DNA of 64,000 nt, from assembly GCF_016616425.1 (NCBI RefSeq), contig NZ_CP067101.1, positions 3,100,001 to 3,164,000 of the forward strand, given 5' to 3'. The DNA is from Bradyrhizobium diazoefficiens (lineage in GTDB: Bacteria > Pseudomonadota > Alphaproteobacteria > Rhizobiales > Xanthobacteraceae). Below the pieces are notes generated by a model. That model ran no database searches. It had not been told where the DNA came from and saw only the letters and a list, made by a program, of their open reading frames with translations. The first letter of the stretch is position 1. Each line of letters starts with the position of its first letter. The position numbers and the translations under genes were made by a program. This document shows, piece after piece, positions 44,793 to 52,534 of this stretch.

Positions 44793-46169
44793 ATGAACGC
44801 CAAAATGAACGCCAAGACGGTAGCCATCATCGGGGCGGGGCCGGTCGGCCTCGCCGCGGCCGCGCATGTGCTCGAACGCGGCATGTCCCCCATCGTGCTC
44901 GAGGCCGGACCCGAAGCTGCGCACGCGGTTCGTCAATGGCAGCACGTCCAGCTCTTCTCGCCATGGGAATACAACATCGACAAGGCGGCCGCGCGACTGC
45001 TCGCGCCGACGGGATGGAATTCGCCGGACCCTCGATCGTATCCGACCGGCGGCGAACTGATCGACCGATATCTCGCGCCACTCGCAACGCGCACGTCGCT
45101 GCACGCGACGATCCGGACGTCGAGCCGCGTCACGGCGATCAGCCGCGCCGGCTTCGACAAGGTGAAGACGAAGGGACGGGCGCAGGCGCCCTTCGAAATT
45201 CGCCATCAGAACGGCAAGGGCCCGGAGGTGTTGCGCGCCGATGCCGTCATCGACGTGTCAGGCACGTGGTTCTCGCCCAATCCAGCCGGCAGCAATGGTT
45301 TGCCCTCGGCCGGTGAGGGCGAATGCTCCGACCGCATCGCCTATGGCATGCCGGATGTGCGGAGCGCCGATCGCGCCAGATATGCCGGCAAGACCGTTGC
45401 CGTGCTCGGCGCCGGCCACTCCGCGGTAGGCACGCTGATCGATCTCGTGCAACTCGCCCACGAAGTGCCCGGCACGAAAGCCGTCTGGCTCCTGCGCGGC
45501 GCCGATCCCGCGAAGGCCTTCGGCGGCGGCAGCAACGACAAGCTGGCCGCGCGCGGCGAGCTGGGCTCTACCTTCGCCGCGCTCGTGGCTGCCGGGAAGA
45601 TCAGGGTGGAGACCGGGTTCGGTGTCACCCACATCTCGGAGGCCGAAGGCCGCCTCAGGATTTCGGCGGGCGCTTGCTGTGGTGCGCGGAGTGTGGTGGC
45701 GGACGAATTGGTCGTCTCGACCGGCTTTCGTCCCGACCTTTCGTTCCTGTCCGAGCTGCGGCTTCGGCTCGATCCCGCGATCGAGGCGCCGGTCGCGCTC
45801 GCGCCGCTGATCGATCCCAACGAACATAGCTGCGGGACGGTCCGCCCTCATGGCGCGCGCGAGCTCGCGCATGACGAGCCTGGGTTCTATGTCGCCGGCA
45901 TGAAATCCTACGGTCGTGCTCCGACCTTCCTGATGACGACGGGATACGAACAGGTCCGCTCGATCGTCGCGGACATCGCGGGCGACAAGGAGGCCGCGGC
46001 ACGAGTCGAGCTGGTGCTGCCGGAAACCGGCGTCTGCACGCGCAGTGGCGTGGAATCGGCCGGCGCGGCGGGTTGTTGCGGCGGCCCGGCGAAGGATGAG
46101 CTATCGGCCTGCTGTGCACTTGATGAATCAGCCAAGAGGGCAGGTGCTGCGGGGTGTGGCTGCTCATGA
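44793..46169 (+). CDS. FAD-dependent monooxygenase-like protein (ArsO-like)
   Basis: A 458-residue flavoprotein. The first Rossmann motif is VAIIGAGPVGLAAAAHVLER near residue 10 and the second is VAVLGAGHSAVGTLIDL near 205, for FAD and NAD(P)H. Sequences such as LFSPWEYNIDKAAARLL resemble flavoproteins encoded in ars operons, often called ArsO, for which the reaction is not firmly proven. The C-terminus is unusually rich in Cys (AAGCCGGPAKDELSACCALD and GAAGCGCS), suited to metalloid binding. Its stop overlaps the start of an MFS fragment by ATGA. Confidence 0.85.
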   Translation: MNAKMNAKTVAIIGAGPVGLAAAAHVLERGMSPIVLEAGPEAAHAVRQWQHVQLFSPWEYNIDKAAARLLAPTGWNSPDPRSYPTGGELIDRYLAPLATRTSLHATIRTSSRVTAISRAGFDKVKTKGRAQAPFEIRHQNGKGPEVLRADAVIDVSGTWFSPNPAGSNGLPSAGEGECSDRIAYGMPDVRSADRARYAGKTVAVLGAGHSAVGTLIDLVQLAHEVPGTKAVWLLRGADPAKAFGGGSNDKLAARGELGSTFAALVAAGKIRVETGFGVTHISEAEGRLRISAGACCGARSVVADELVVSTGFRPDLSFLSELRLRLDPAIEAPVALAPLIDPNEHSCGTVRPHGARELAHDEPGFYVAGMKSYGRAPTFLMTTGYEQVRSIVADIAGDKEAAARVELVLPETGVCTRSGVESAGAAGCCGGPAKDELSACCALDESAKRAGAAGCGCS

Positions 46170-46253
46170 GCAACGTTACCGCGGGCCAGACTGCGGATCC
46201 GCTCGCCGTTGTCTTCAAGCTCGGCGCCGCACAGACCATTACGTGGGCATCGA
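46166..46253 (+). pseudogene. 5' fragment of an MFS transporter gene
   Basis: The frame from ATG 46166 gives an N-terminus (DPLAVVFKLGAAQTITWAS) like that of MFS exporters found after ArsO-type genes. It then turns abruptly into unrelated Arg-rich sequence until a stop at 46471. No frame in the next 400 bp restores membrane helices. The gene has therefore lost everything after its first half helix. The limits of the fragment are approximate. Confidence 0.6.
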
Positions 46254-46713
46254 GACGTGTCGTTCGGCGTCCATGCGCAAGCTCCACGTATTGCATGCTG
46301 CGTGGAGATTGGACCTGGGTCTCGCGGGGAACCTGCCTTGTTCCCGTGCGACCTTACCTTTTGGAAGATGGTCTTCGAGTTGCAAGAGAGTTTGAGTTGC
46401 AAGAGAGGATGGAGCGGTTCCACCCAAAGAGTGAAACTCTTCGTGAGAAGGCTTGGACGCGGGTGAGTTGACAGCTTAGCCATCCGGGCTTTTACTTCGC
46501 GTGTCGGGGATGTGCGATCTCCCCGTGAGGCGACATGCCCAAGAATCGCGTCCTGATCTTCACCAAGGACGCAGCATGTCATCTGACACAAGATGTCCTC
46601 CCACACATCATTTTCGGCTCGCTGGTCCGGCGCGGAGCGCCGGCCATCGCGGCCCGCGTGAACTTGCGGAACGGATTTCACTTGGGGCGGGGACACGGCC
46701 CAGGAGAACGACC
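46254..46713. other. 460-bp intergenic stretch after the ars cluster
   Basis: It contains no gene I can support. A tandem duplication of a 17-bp unit (GAGTTGCAAGAGAGTTT) lies at 46377-46408. The sequence differs in character from both flanks and marks the edge where the MFS gene was lost, possibly the scar of an insertion or deletion. Confidence 0.5.
46377..46408. repeat. Short tandem repeat (17-bp unit)
   Basis: GAGTTGCAAGAGAGTTT (46377-46393) is followed directly by GAGTTGCAAGAGAGG. The 14 leading bases are identical. It lies in the stretch after the truncated MFS gene. Confidence 0.8.
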
Positions 46714-46947
46714 ATGCGCACACGGACAATACTGCAGGCTCTCCTCATGCTCTCGCTGACGTGCGGGGCGTCGACCGCACGCGCACTGACTCAAGACGAG
46801 CTCGTCGCCAGAATCGAGGCGGCTGGTTACACGGAGGTCAGGGATATCAAGTCGACCGCAGAGGGGACCACCGCAAAGGCGGCCAAGAACGGCAGGCAAG
46901 TGCGGCTCGTTGTAGACAGCAGCGGTCAGATCAAGGAGCGGAACTGA
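46714..46947 (+). CDS. Small exported PepSY-like protein
   Basis: A 77-residue protein from ATG 46714, preceded by AGGAGAACGACC. The signal peptide (LQALLMLSLTCGASTARA) is followed by one PepSY-type unit (LTQDELVARIEAAGYTEVRD and TAKAAKNGRQVRLVVDSSGQ). PepSY domains bind or inhibit peptidases or act as small sensory modules; no partner is known. It lies 49 bp before a DUF1259 gene, probably in one transcript. Confidence 0.75.
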   Translation: MRTRTILQALLMLSLTCGASTARALTQDELVARIEAAGYTEVRDIKSTAEGTTAKAAKNGRQVRLVVDSSGQIKERN

Positions 46948-46996
46948 GGTGCTGCCGGCTCCAGAAACCGAATTCATTGCCCAAGGGAGCAGATCA

Positions 46997-47884
46997 ATGC
47001 GCAACACAATCTTGGCGCTGATGGCCATCGGCGCCTGCTTCATCGCCACCGCTCAGGCGCAGGATGTCGACTGGCAGAAGGTTGACGAAGCGCTGGGCAG
47101 AAAGCCTGCCGTCACCGGCGATGTGCATCGCTACGGCTTCCCGCGCACAGATTTGGCAGTGACACTCGATGGCGTGACCATCAAGCCTGCGCTGGCGCTC
47201 GGTGGCTGGATCGCCTTCAAGCCGGCCCATGGCGGCGTCATGGCGATGGGCGACCTGGTGCTGCTCGAACCGGAAATCAATCCGGTCATGCTGAAGATGA
47301 TCGCGAGCGGGATCGAGATCACGGCCGTGCACAATCATCTGCTCGGCGCGAGCCCCGCGACGTTCTACATGCACGTGGCCGGGCGCGGCGATCCGATCAC
47401 GATCGCGACCGCCATCAAGAACGCGCTTGCCGAAAGCAAGACACCGCTGTCCGTGCAAGCTTCGACGACGCCTGCCCCTGCCGTTGATCTCGATACCGCG
47501 CAACTCGATCAGATCATCGGCGTCAAGGGACACGCCAATGGAGGCGTCTATCAGTTCAATGTGCCGCGCCGCGATCCCGTCACCGAGCAAGGGATGCCAT
47601 TGAGTCCGGTCGGGCCGATGGGCGTTGCAACAGGCATCAACTTCCAGCCGACCGGTAATGGCAAGGCGGCCATCACCGGCGATTTTGTGCTGACGAGTGA
47701 CGAGGTGAACCCGGTTATCGTGGCGCTGCGATCGCACGGCATTGCCGTGACTGCGCTGCACAACCACATGCTGGATGAGCAGCCGCGCCTCTTCTTCATG
47801 CACTTCTGGGCGAACGACAACGCGATCAAGCTCGCCAACGGCCTGCGCGCGGCGCTCGACAAGACGGCCAGCACAAAGAGCTGA
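46997..47884 (+). CDS. DUF1259 (LppY/LpqO-like) exported protein
   Basis: A 295-residue protein from ATG 46997 with a signal peptide ending in ATAQA. It contains two related halves, each with the pattern HRYGFPRTDLAVTLDGV or YQFNVPRRDPV, then INPVMLKMIASGIEITAVHN and HNHLLGASPATFYMHVAG in the first half. In the second half the match is VNPVIVALRSHGIAVTALHN with HNHMLDEQPRLFFMHF. The repeated HNH-type histidines suggest a metal site. DUF1259 proteins are exported and uncharacterised. It follows the PepSY-like gene. Confidence 0.85.
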   Translation: MRNTILALMAIGACFIATAQAQDVDWQKVDEALGRKPAVTGDVHRYGFPRTDLAVTLDGVTIKPALALGGWIAFKPAHGGVMAMGDLVLLEPEINPVMLKMIASGIEITAVHNHLLGASPATFYMHVAGRGDPITIATAIKNALAESKTPLSVQASTTPAPAVDLDTAQLDQIIGVKGHANGGVYQFNVPRRDPVTEQGMPLSPVGPMGVATGINFQPTGNGKAAITGDFVLTSDEVNPVIVALRSHGIAVTALHNHMLDEQPRLFFMHFWANDNAIKLANGLRAALDKTASTKS

Positions 47885-48114
47885 TCTCGGAAGGGACCGC
47901 GAAAACATCCGCGGCGGGTTGGTCCGTGCGGGGGTGCGAACTCTCGATGACGCCAGTAGGCTGGTGTTTTGCCCGACGGGTCAACGGCGCGTCGCAGCCT
48001 CGCAGAGGCGCGCCGCCGACCGAAGGACTTTGTCCAATAATTTCAATACCCCCGCTACTGTGCATGGGGTTGTTTTTCGGGTTTTGATCTTGAGGGCCGA
48101 CGAACAGTCGCGCT

Positions 48115-48699
48115 TCAACGCCGCCCGTGCGGCGTCTCGGCCTTGGCCGGGGGCTCGGCCTGCGTCGCGCAGGTCGCGGCCGCCAGCGTCGCCTGCGCCT
48201 GCTGCATCAGGCCGGGCTCGGGAGCGAGCGCCTTCATCAGGATCAGGCCGGTCGTGGTCGGGGAATCGATGATCAGGCGGTCGGCGGCGGTGATTTCTTC
48301 GTCTTCGGGCAGCTCGCTATGCTGCGCTTCCGTCATCAGGTCGAGCTCGATCACCTTCTTCCCCGCCGAGCGGTCGTTGATGGCGTAATAGGCGATCTCG
48401 TTACGGGTGTAGAACGACACCGAGGTGTAGGCCTGGCTGACGGGCACCGTCAGCTTGATCGGTCCGCCCGAGAGGTCGTAGCGGCAGATCGCCAGCGCAA
48501 AGGCGGGATCCATGAACGGCATCAGCGAAGTGTTGGGATCGGCGAGGGGAAGCTGGCTGACGCCATTGAGCTTCGTTATCGGCGTCAGGCGCGAATAGGC
48601 ATCCTGCGTCGCGATCCGCGGCAGCGCCAGCACGCTGACGAGATGGACGATCAGGCCCAGCACCACGCCGGCTATGATGGTGAACAGCAGCCGGATCAT
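48115..48699 (-). CDS. DUF1254-type protein with an N-terminal anchor
   Basis: A 194-residue protein. One hydrophobic segment (LLFTIIAGVVLGLIVHLVSV) leads to a domain like the N-terminal half of the common DUF1254/DUF1214 proteins (LPLADPNTSLMPFMDPAFA and IAYYAINDRSAGKK). It overlaps the DUF1214 gene by 4 bp. In most bacteria the two domains are fused with DUF1254 first; here they are separate and the order is reversed. The function is unknown, and the operon with a penicillin-binding protein suggests an envelope role. Confidence 0.8.
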   Translation of the reverse strand: MIRLLFTIIAGVVLGLIVHLVSVLALPRIATQDAYSRLTPITKLNGVSQLPLADPNTSLMPFMDPAFALAICRYDLSGGPIKLTVPVSQAYTSVSFYTRNEIAYYAINDRSAGKKVIELDLMTEAQHSELPEDEEITAADRLIIDSPTTTGLILMKALAPEPGLMQQAQATLAAATCATQAEPPAKAETPHGRR

Positions 48700-49274
48700 G
48701 AGCAGCCCACCGTCGAGATCGCAGGCATCGGCGCATCGCGCTGGGTCCGCGTCGCCACGCCGACCGGGGTGTCGTAGAGGCGCAGCATCAAGGCGTAGCG
48801 CTCGATGCCGCCGGTCGGCAGCCAGTTGCCGGCGCGCGAGCGCGAGGCGATGCGGATCTCGAACGAGCCGTCGGACTGGCGCACGATCTCCTGGCTGGTG
48901 AAGCCGTAGCGCTGCAGCGAATTGGCGACGAGATGGCCCTTGCGGTCATAGAGCGTCAGCGTCCAGAACCGTGCCGGCGGCGTCACGCCGGAGACGACGA
49001 CGTCGCAGCGGCCGTCGAGCGGCTTCTTCTTGTCATCAGTGGTGGCGGTGAAGGCGACGCCATCGCCGGTGCCGATCGGCAACTCGCCGTTGCGCACGAT
49101 GGTGGCGCGCGAATAGGGATCGATGTCGGCGGTGCCGGTACGCGGCCGCGCGGTCCAGGCGCCGATGGTCAGCGCGCCGATCTCGGTGCCGCGCGTCGTC
49201 GTCATCCAGGTCGCGCCGACGCCCACCACGCCTGCGAGAAGGAGCGCCGTCACTGTGATCAGGATCAGCCGCAC
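48696..49274 (-). CDS. DUF1214-type protein with an N-terminal anchor
   Basis: A 192-residue protein starting with GTG at 49274. After one hydrophobic segment (LITVTALLLAGVVGVGATWM) comes a DUF1214-like beta domain (PPARFWTLTLYDRKGHLVAN, then SFEIRIASRSRAGNWLPTGG). It begins 9 bp after the penicillin-binding protein stop and overlaps the DUF1254 gene by 4 bp, so all three are probably one operon. Confidence 0.82.
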   Translation of the reverse strand: MRLILITVTALLLAGVVGVGATWMTTTRGTEIGALTIGAWTARPRTGTADIDPYSRATIVRNGELPIGTGDGVAFTATTDDKKKPLDGRCDVVVSGVTPPARFWTLTLYDRKGHLVANSLQRYGFTSQEIVRQSDGSFEIRIASRSRAGNWLPTGGIERYALMLRLYDTPVGVATRTQRDAPMPAISTVGCS

Positions 49275-49283
49275 GGGTTTCGA

Positions 49284-51566
49284 TCAGTTCTTGCGCGGGG
49301 CGGAGGCGTTCTCCTCCGCATAGTTCTGCGGAAAGGCGAGCGCGCTCGTCGACGAGGACGGCTTGGCCGGCGTGGTGTCGGCATCGGCCGATTTGTTCGC
49401 AGTCTTGGCCGCCTCATCCAGCAGCTTCTCGACGCGCACCAGGATGTCGGCGCCCCGCCTGGTCAGCACCGGCGGCGGACCCGGCTTGGTCTCCAGCACT
49501 TTCGGCGCCGCGTTGGCCTGCGCGTTGGCGACATGATGCGGCGGCAGCTTCTGGCCCATGCCGACGCCGGGAATTTCCCGGATCTCGACGCCCTGATGCG
49601 CCGCGAGCATGATGTCGTGCCAGGTCTGCGCCGGCAGCGAGCCGCCGGTCATGCGGTTGGTCGGCGAATAGTCGTCGTTGCCGTACCAGACCGCGCAGGT
49701 GAAGTTGCCAGTGTAGCCGACGAACCAGGCGTCGCGATACGCATTGGTCGTGCCGGTCTTGCCCGCGGTCGGAATGCCGTCGAGCGCGGCGCGGCGCGCG
49801 GTGCCTTCGCTGACGACGTGACTCATCATGCCGGCCATGTCGGCGGCAACGGAGGCGGGGATCGCCTGCCGCGGCTTCGGACCGTCGCGGTCCCAGCGCC
49901 AGACCAGGTCGCCGGCGCCGGTGCGCACTTCGAGCACCGCATGCGGCGTCACCGCCTTGCCGCGGTTGGGGAAGGTCGCGTAGGCCACCGCGTGCTCGAG
50001 CACGGTGACCTCGTCCGAACCGATCGGCAGCGACGGCGTGTCGGGCAGCGGCGCCTTGAGGCCGAAGCGGCGCGCGACCTCGACGATCTTGGCGCGGCCG
50101 ATCTTGGCCGGGTTCGGCGCCTTCGGCTGCTCCTTCTGGCCGATCGCGATCGACAGCTTCACCGGCACGACGTTGATCGAGCGGGTGATTGCCTGCGTCA
50201 GCGTCACCAGACCGGAATAGGAGTGGCCATAGTTCTGCGGGCACCAATTGCCGATGCAGACCGGGCCGTCGACGATTTTCGAGTTCGGCGTGAAGCCGTT
50301 CAGGAGTGCGGTGGTGTAGACGTAGGGCTTGAACGACGATCCCGGCTGGCGGTAGGCATCGACGGCGCGGTTGAACTGGCTGGCACCATAGTCGCGGCCG
50401 CCGACCATGGCGCGGATGCCGCCGTCGAGATCGGCGACGACGGTCGCGGCTTGCGTCGCGTGATAGTCGCGGCCGAACTGGCGCAACTGGTTCTCGACCG
50501 CGTCCTCCGCCGCCTTCTGCACGTTGGGGTCGATGGCAAGCCGAACCACGAAGACGCGCTCGGTGTAGGATTTCGGGAAGGTGTCGACCAGCTTGCGCAT
50601 CTCGTCGAAGGCGTAGTCGAGATAGTAGTTCGGCGAGGCCTCGTCGCGGCGGTCGACTGCGAAGGCCGGATTGCGGCGGGCGCCGAACACCTGACCCTCG
50701 GTCATGAAGCCGGCATCGACGAGATTGTCGAGCACGACATTGGCGCGGGCGCGCGCTGCGGGCAGGTTGATGTGTGGGGCGTATTTGGTCGGCGCCTTGA
50801 ACAGGCCGGCGAGCATTGCGGCTTCCGCCAGCGTCACGTCGCGTGCGGATTTGTTGAAGTAGAAATGCGCCGCGCCGTCGACGCCGAAGGTGCCGCCGCC
50901 CATATAGGCGCGGTCCAGATACAGCTTGAGGATCTCGTTCTTGGTCAGGCGCCATTCCAGCCAGATCGCGAGGAAGGCTTCGTTGACCTTGCGCTCGATG
51001 GTGCGCTCGTTGCTCAGGAACAGGTTCTTGGCGAGCTGCTGGGTGATCGAGGAGCCGCCCTGGCGGACGCCGCCGGCTTGCGCGTTGGTGAGGAGCGCGC
51101 GCGCGGTGCCGGCGATGTCGATGCCGAAATGGTCGTAAAAGCGGCGATCCTCGGTCGCCAGCGTCGCCTTGATCAGCACGTCCGGAAAGTCTTCCAGCGG
51201 GATCGAATCGTTGTGCTTGATGCCGCGGCTGCCGATCGGGTTGCCGTAGCGGTCGAGGAAGGTCACCGCGAGATCGGACTTCTTCAGCCAATCCTCGTCC
51301 GCGGTCTCGCGGAAGGCGGGAATGGCAAGGATGAGCATCACGATGAGGCCGCCGAGGCCGAGGGTCGCAGCCTCCGACAGCGGCTCGATGAACACCCAGC
51401 GCTTCCACCGCCCGACATAGAAGCGGTCCATGAAGGTCGAGTAGCGCTCGTAGAGCTCGCGGAGGCCCTTGGCCGAGGAGAACAGCGAGGAGTCGATGCG
51501 CGCATCGAGGTCCAGGAAGAAATTCCGGACCTTTTGCTTCCAATGCGGTGGTATGATCTGGCGCAC
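49284..51566 (-). CDS. Class A penicillin-binding protein (transglycosylase/transpeptidase)
   Basis: A 760-residue bifunctional cell-wall enzyme. A cytosolic segment and one membrane helix (TLGLGGLIVMLILAIPAF, about 93-112) precede the GT51 transglycosylase domain with LATEDRRFYDHFGID (catalytic Glu) and RQGGSSITQQLAKNLFLSNE. The transpeptidase domain has SSFK in QPGSSFKPYVYT (nucleophile Ser), SIN in TRSINVVP and KTGT in AGKTGTTNAYRDAW. The C-terminal 110 residues are Pro/Ala/Ser-rich. It polymerises and cross-links peptidoglycan in the periplasm and is first in an operon with DUF1214 and DUF1254 genes. Confidence 0.95.
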   Translation of the reverse strand: MRQIIPPHWKQKVRNFFLDLDARIDSSLFSSAKGLRELYERYSTFMDRFYVGRWKRWVFIEPLSEAATLGLGGLIVMLILAIPAFRETADEDWLKKSDLAVTFLDRYGNPIGSRGIKHNDSIPLEDFPDVLIKATLATEDRRFYDHFGIDIAGTARALLTNAQAGGVRQGGSSITQQLAKNLFLSNERTIERKVNEAFLAIWLEWRLTKNEILKLYLDRAYMGGGTFGVDGAAHFYFNKSARDVTLAEAAMLAGLFKAPTKYAPHINLPAARARANVVLDNLVDAGFMTEGQVFGARRNPAFAVDRRDEASPNYYLDYAFDEMRKLVDTFPKSYTERVFVVRLAIDPNVQKAAEDAVENQLRQFGRDYHATQAATVVADLDGGIRAMVGGRDYGASQFNRAVDAYRQPGSSFKPYVYTTALLNGFTPNSKIVDGPVCIGNWCPQNYGHSYSGLVTLTQAITRSINVVPVKLSIAIGQKEQPKAPNPAKIGRAKIVEVARRFGLKAPLPDTPSLPIGSDEVTVLEHAVAYATFPNRGKAVTPHAVLEVRTGAGDLVWRWDRDGPKPRQAIPASVAADMAGMMSHVVSEGTARRAALDGIPTAGKTGTTNAYRDAWFVGYTGNFTCAVWYGNDDYSPTNRMTGGSLPAQTWHDIMLAAHQGVEIREIPGVGMGQKLPPHHVANAQANAAPKVLETKPGPPPVLTRRGADILVRVEKLLDEAAKTANKSADADTTPAKPSSSTSALAFPQNYAEENASAPRKN

Positions 51567-51858
51567 CTAGAACCCTTGAGGATCGCTTCGAAAGCGTTCA
51601 AGCACCCGGCCGGGACGGCATCGAGACGTCTTGAGGGAATGTTGCGGCAAACCCAAGGCGCCCGGCCAGGATCCGAGGGACTTGCTGTTCCTTCTAACCG
51701 AGCGGAGCCCATAAACCAATGGTCACGCTCGCGATTTTGAACAACAGGCCTAATTGACCCCGGATCATTACGGGCTTCAAAGGAGCCTTGCTTGCACCGT
51801 CACGGCCGCACACCCTAGATGGCGTTGCCGTAGCTCTTTCGAACTTTTGTTGAGGCGC

Positions 51859-52374
51859 ATGACCGCAGCTCCCAAACGACCTTCCAGCCAGGATGGATTC
51901 TTCTGGAAAACCAAGACCTTGGAAGAGATGTCGGGGCCCGAATGGGAAAGCCTGTGCGACGGCTGCGGGCGCTGCTGCCTGAACAAGCTCGAGGACGAGG
52001 ATACCGGGCAGATCTATTTCACCCATATCGGTTGCAAGCTGCTCGATGGGGCGAGCTGCGCCTGCAAGGACTATCCGAATCGCTCCGACAAGGTTCCGGA
52101 TTGCGTCCGCCTCACACCGGCCAATGTCCGTACCCTGAACTGGCTGCCGCCGAGCTGCGGCTACAAGCTCGTCGCCGAGGGGCGCGATCTCTATTGGTGG
52201 CATCCGCTGGTCTCCGGCGATCCCAACACCGTGCATGAAGCCGGCGTCTCCGTGCGCGGCCGGGTCGAGGGCAGCGAGGACGAGGTCCCCGACGAGGAAC
52301 TCGATGACCACATCGTGCAATGGCCGGCCGTGCTGCCGAAACGGGCCCGCCTGAAGCGACGTCCGAAGGACTGA
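51859..52374 (+). CDS. ycgN: YcgN-family cysteine-cluster protein
   Basis: A 171-residue protein from ATG 51859; the frame upstream to 51754 has no support. The family-defining cysteines are in [19 protein letters not shown], then [18 protein letters not shown] and [10 protein letters not shown]. The motif suggests binding of zinc or an Fe-S cluster, and no activity has been established. The closing block [20 protein letters not shown] matches the family. It stands between the divergent penicillin-binding protein gene and the exporter gene. Confidence 0.92.
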   Translation: MTAAPKRPSSQDGFFWKTKTLEEMSGPEWESLCDGCGRCCLNKLEDEDTGQIYFTHIGCKLLDGASCACKDYPNRSDKVPDCVRLTPANVRTLNWLPPSCGYKLVAEGRDLYWWHPLVSGDPNTVHEAGVSVRGRVEGSEDEVPDEELDDHIVQWPAVLPKRARLKRRPKD

Positions 52375-52534
52375 GCCGTCACGGCCTACGCGACGATCAC
52401 GTCTTCGCGATGCCCCGGGGGCGGGATGCACCCATGCGCCGCGGTGGCTGCCCGGCAAGACCTTTGCTGTCTAGATTGGATTGCATAGAACGAATCCTCT
52501 GCGGCGTTGCGCCGCCACCCGGCTTCCGATCGAG

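Noticed and set aside
46254..46471. Continuation of the MFS gene beyond the fragment
   Set aside because: None of the three forward frames contains membrane helices or MFS motifs.
48933..51740. 935-codon frame opposite the penicillin-binding protein
   Set aside because: It is antisense to a gene with clear transglycosylase and transpeptidase motifs and has no fold of its own.
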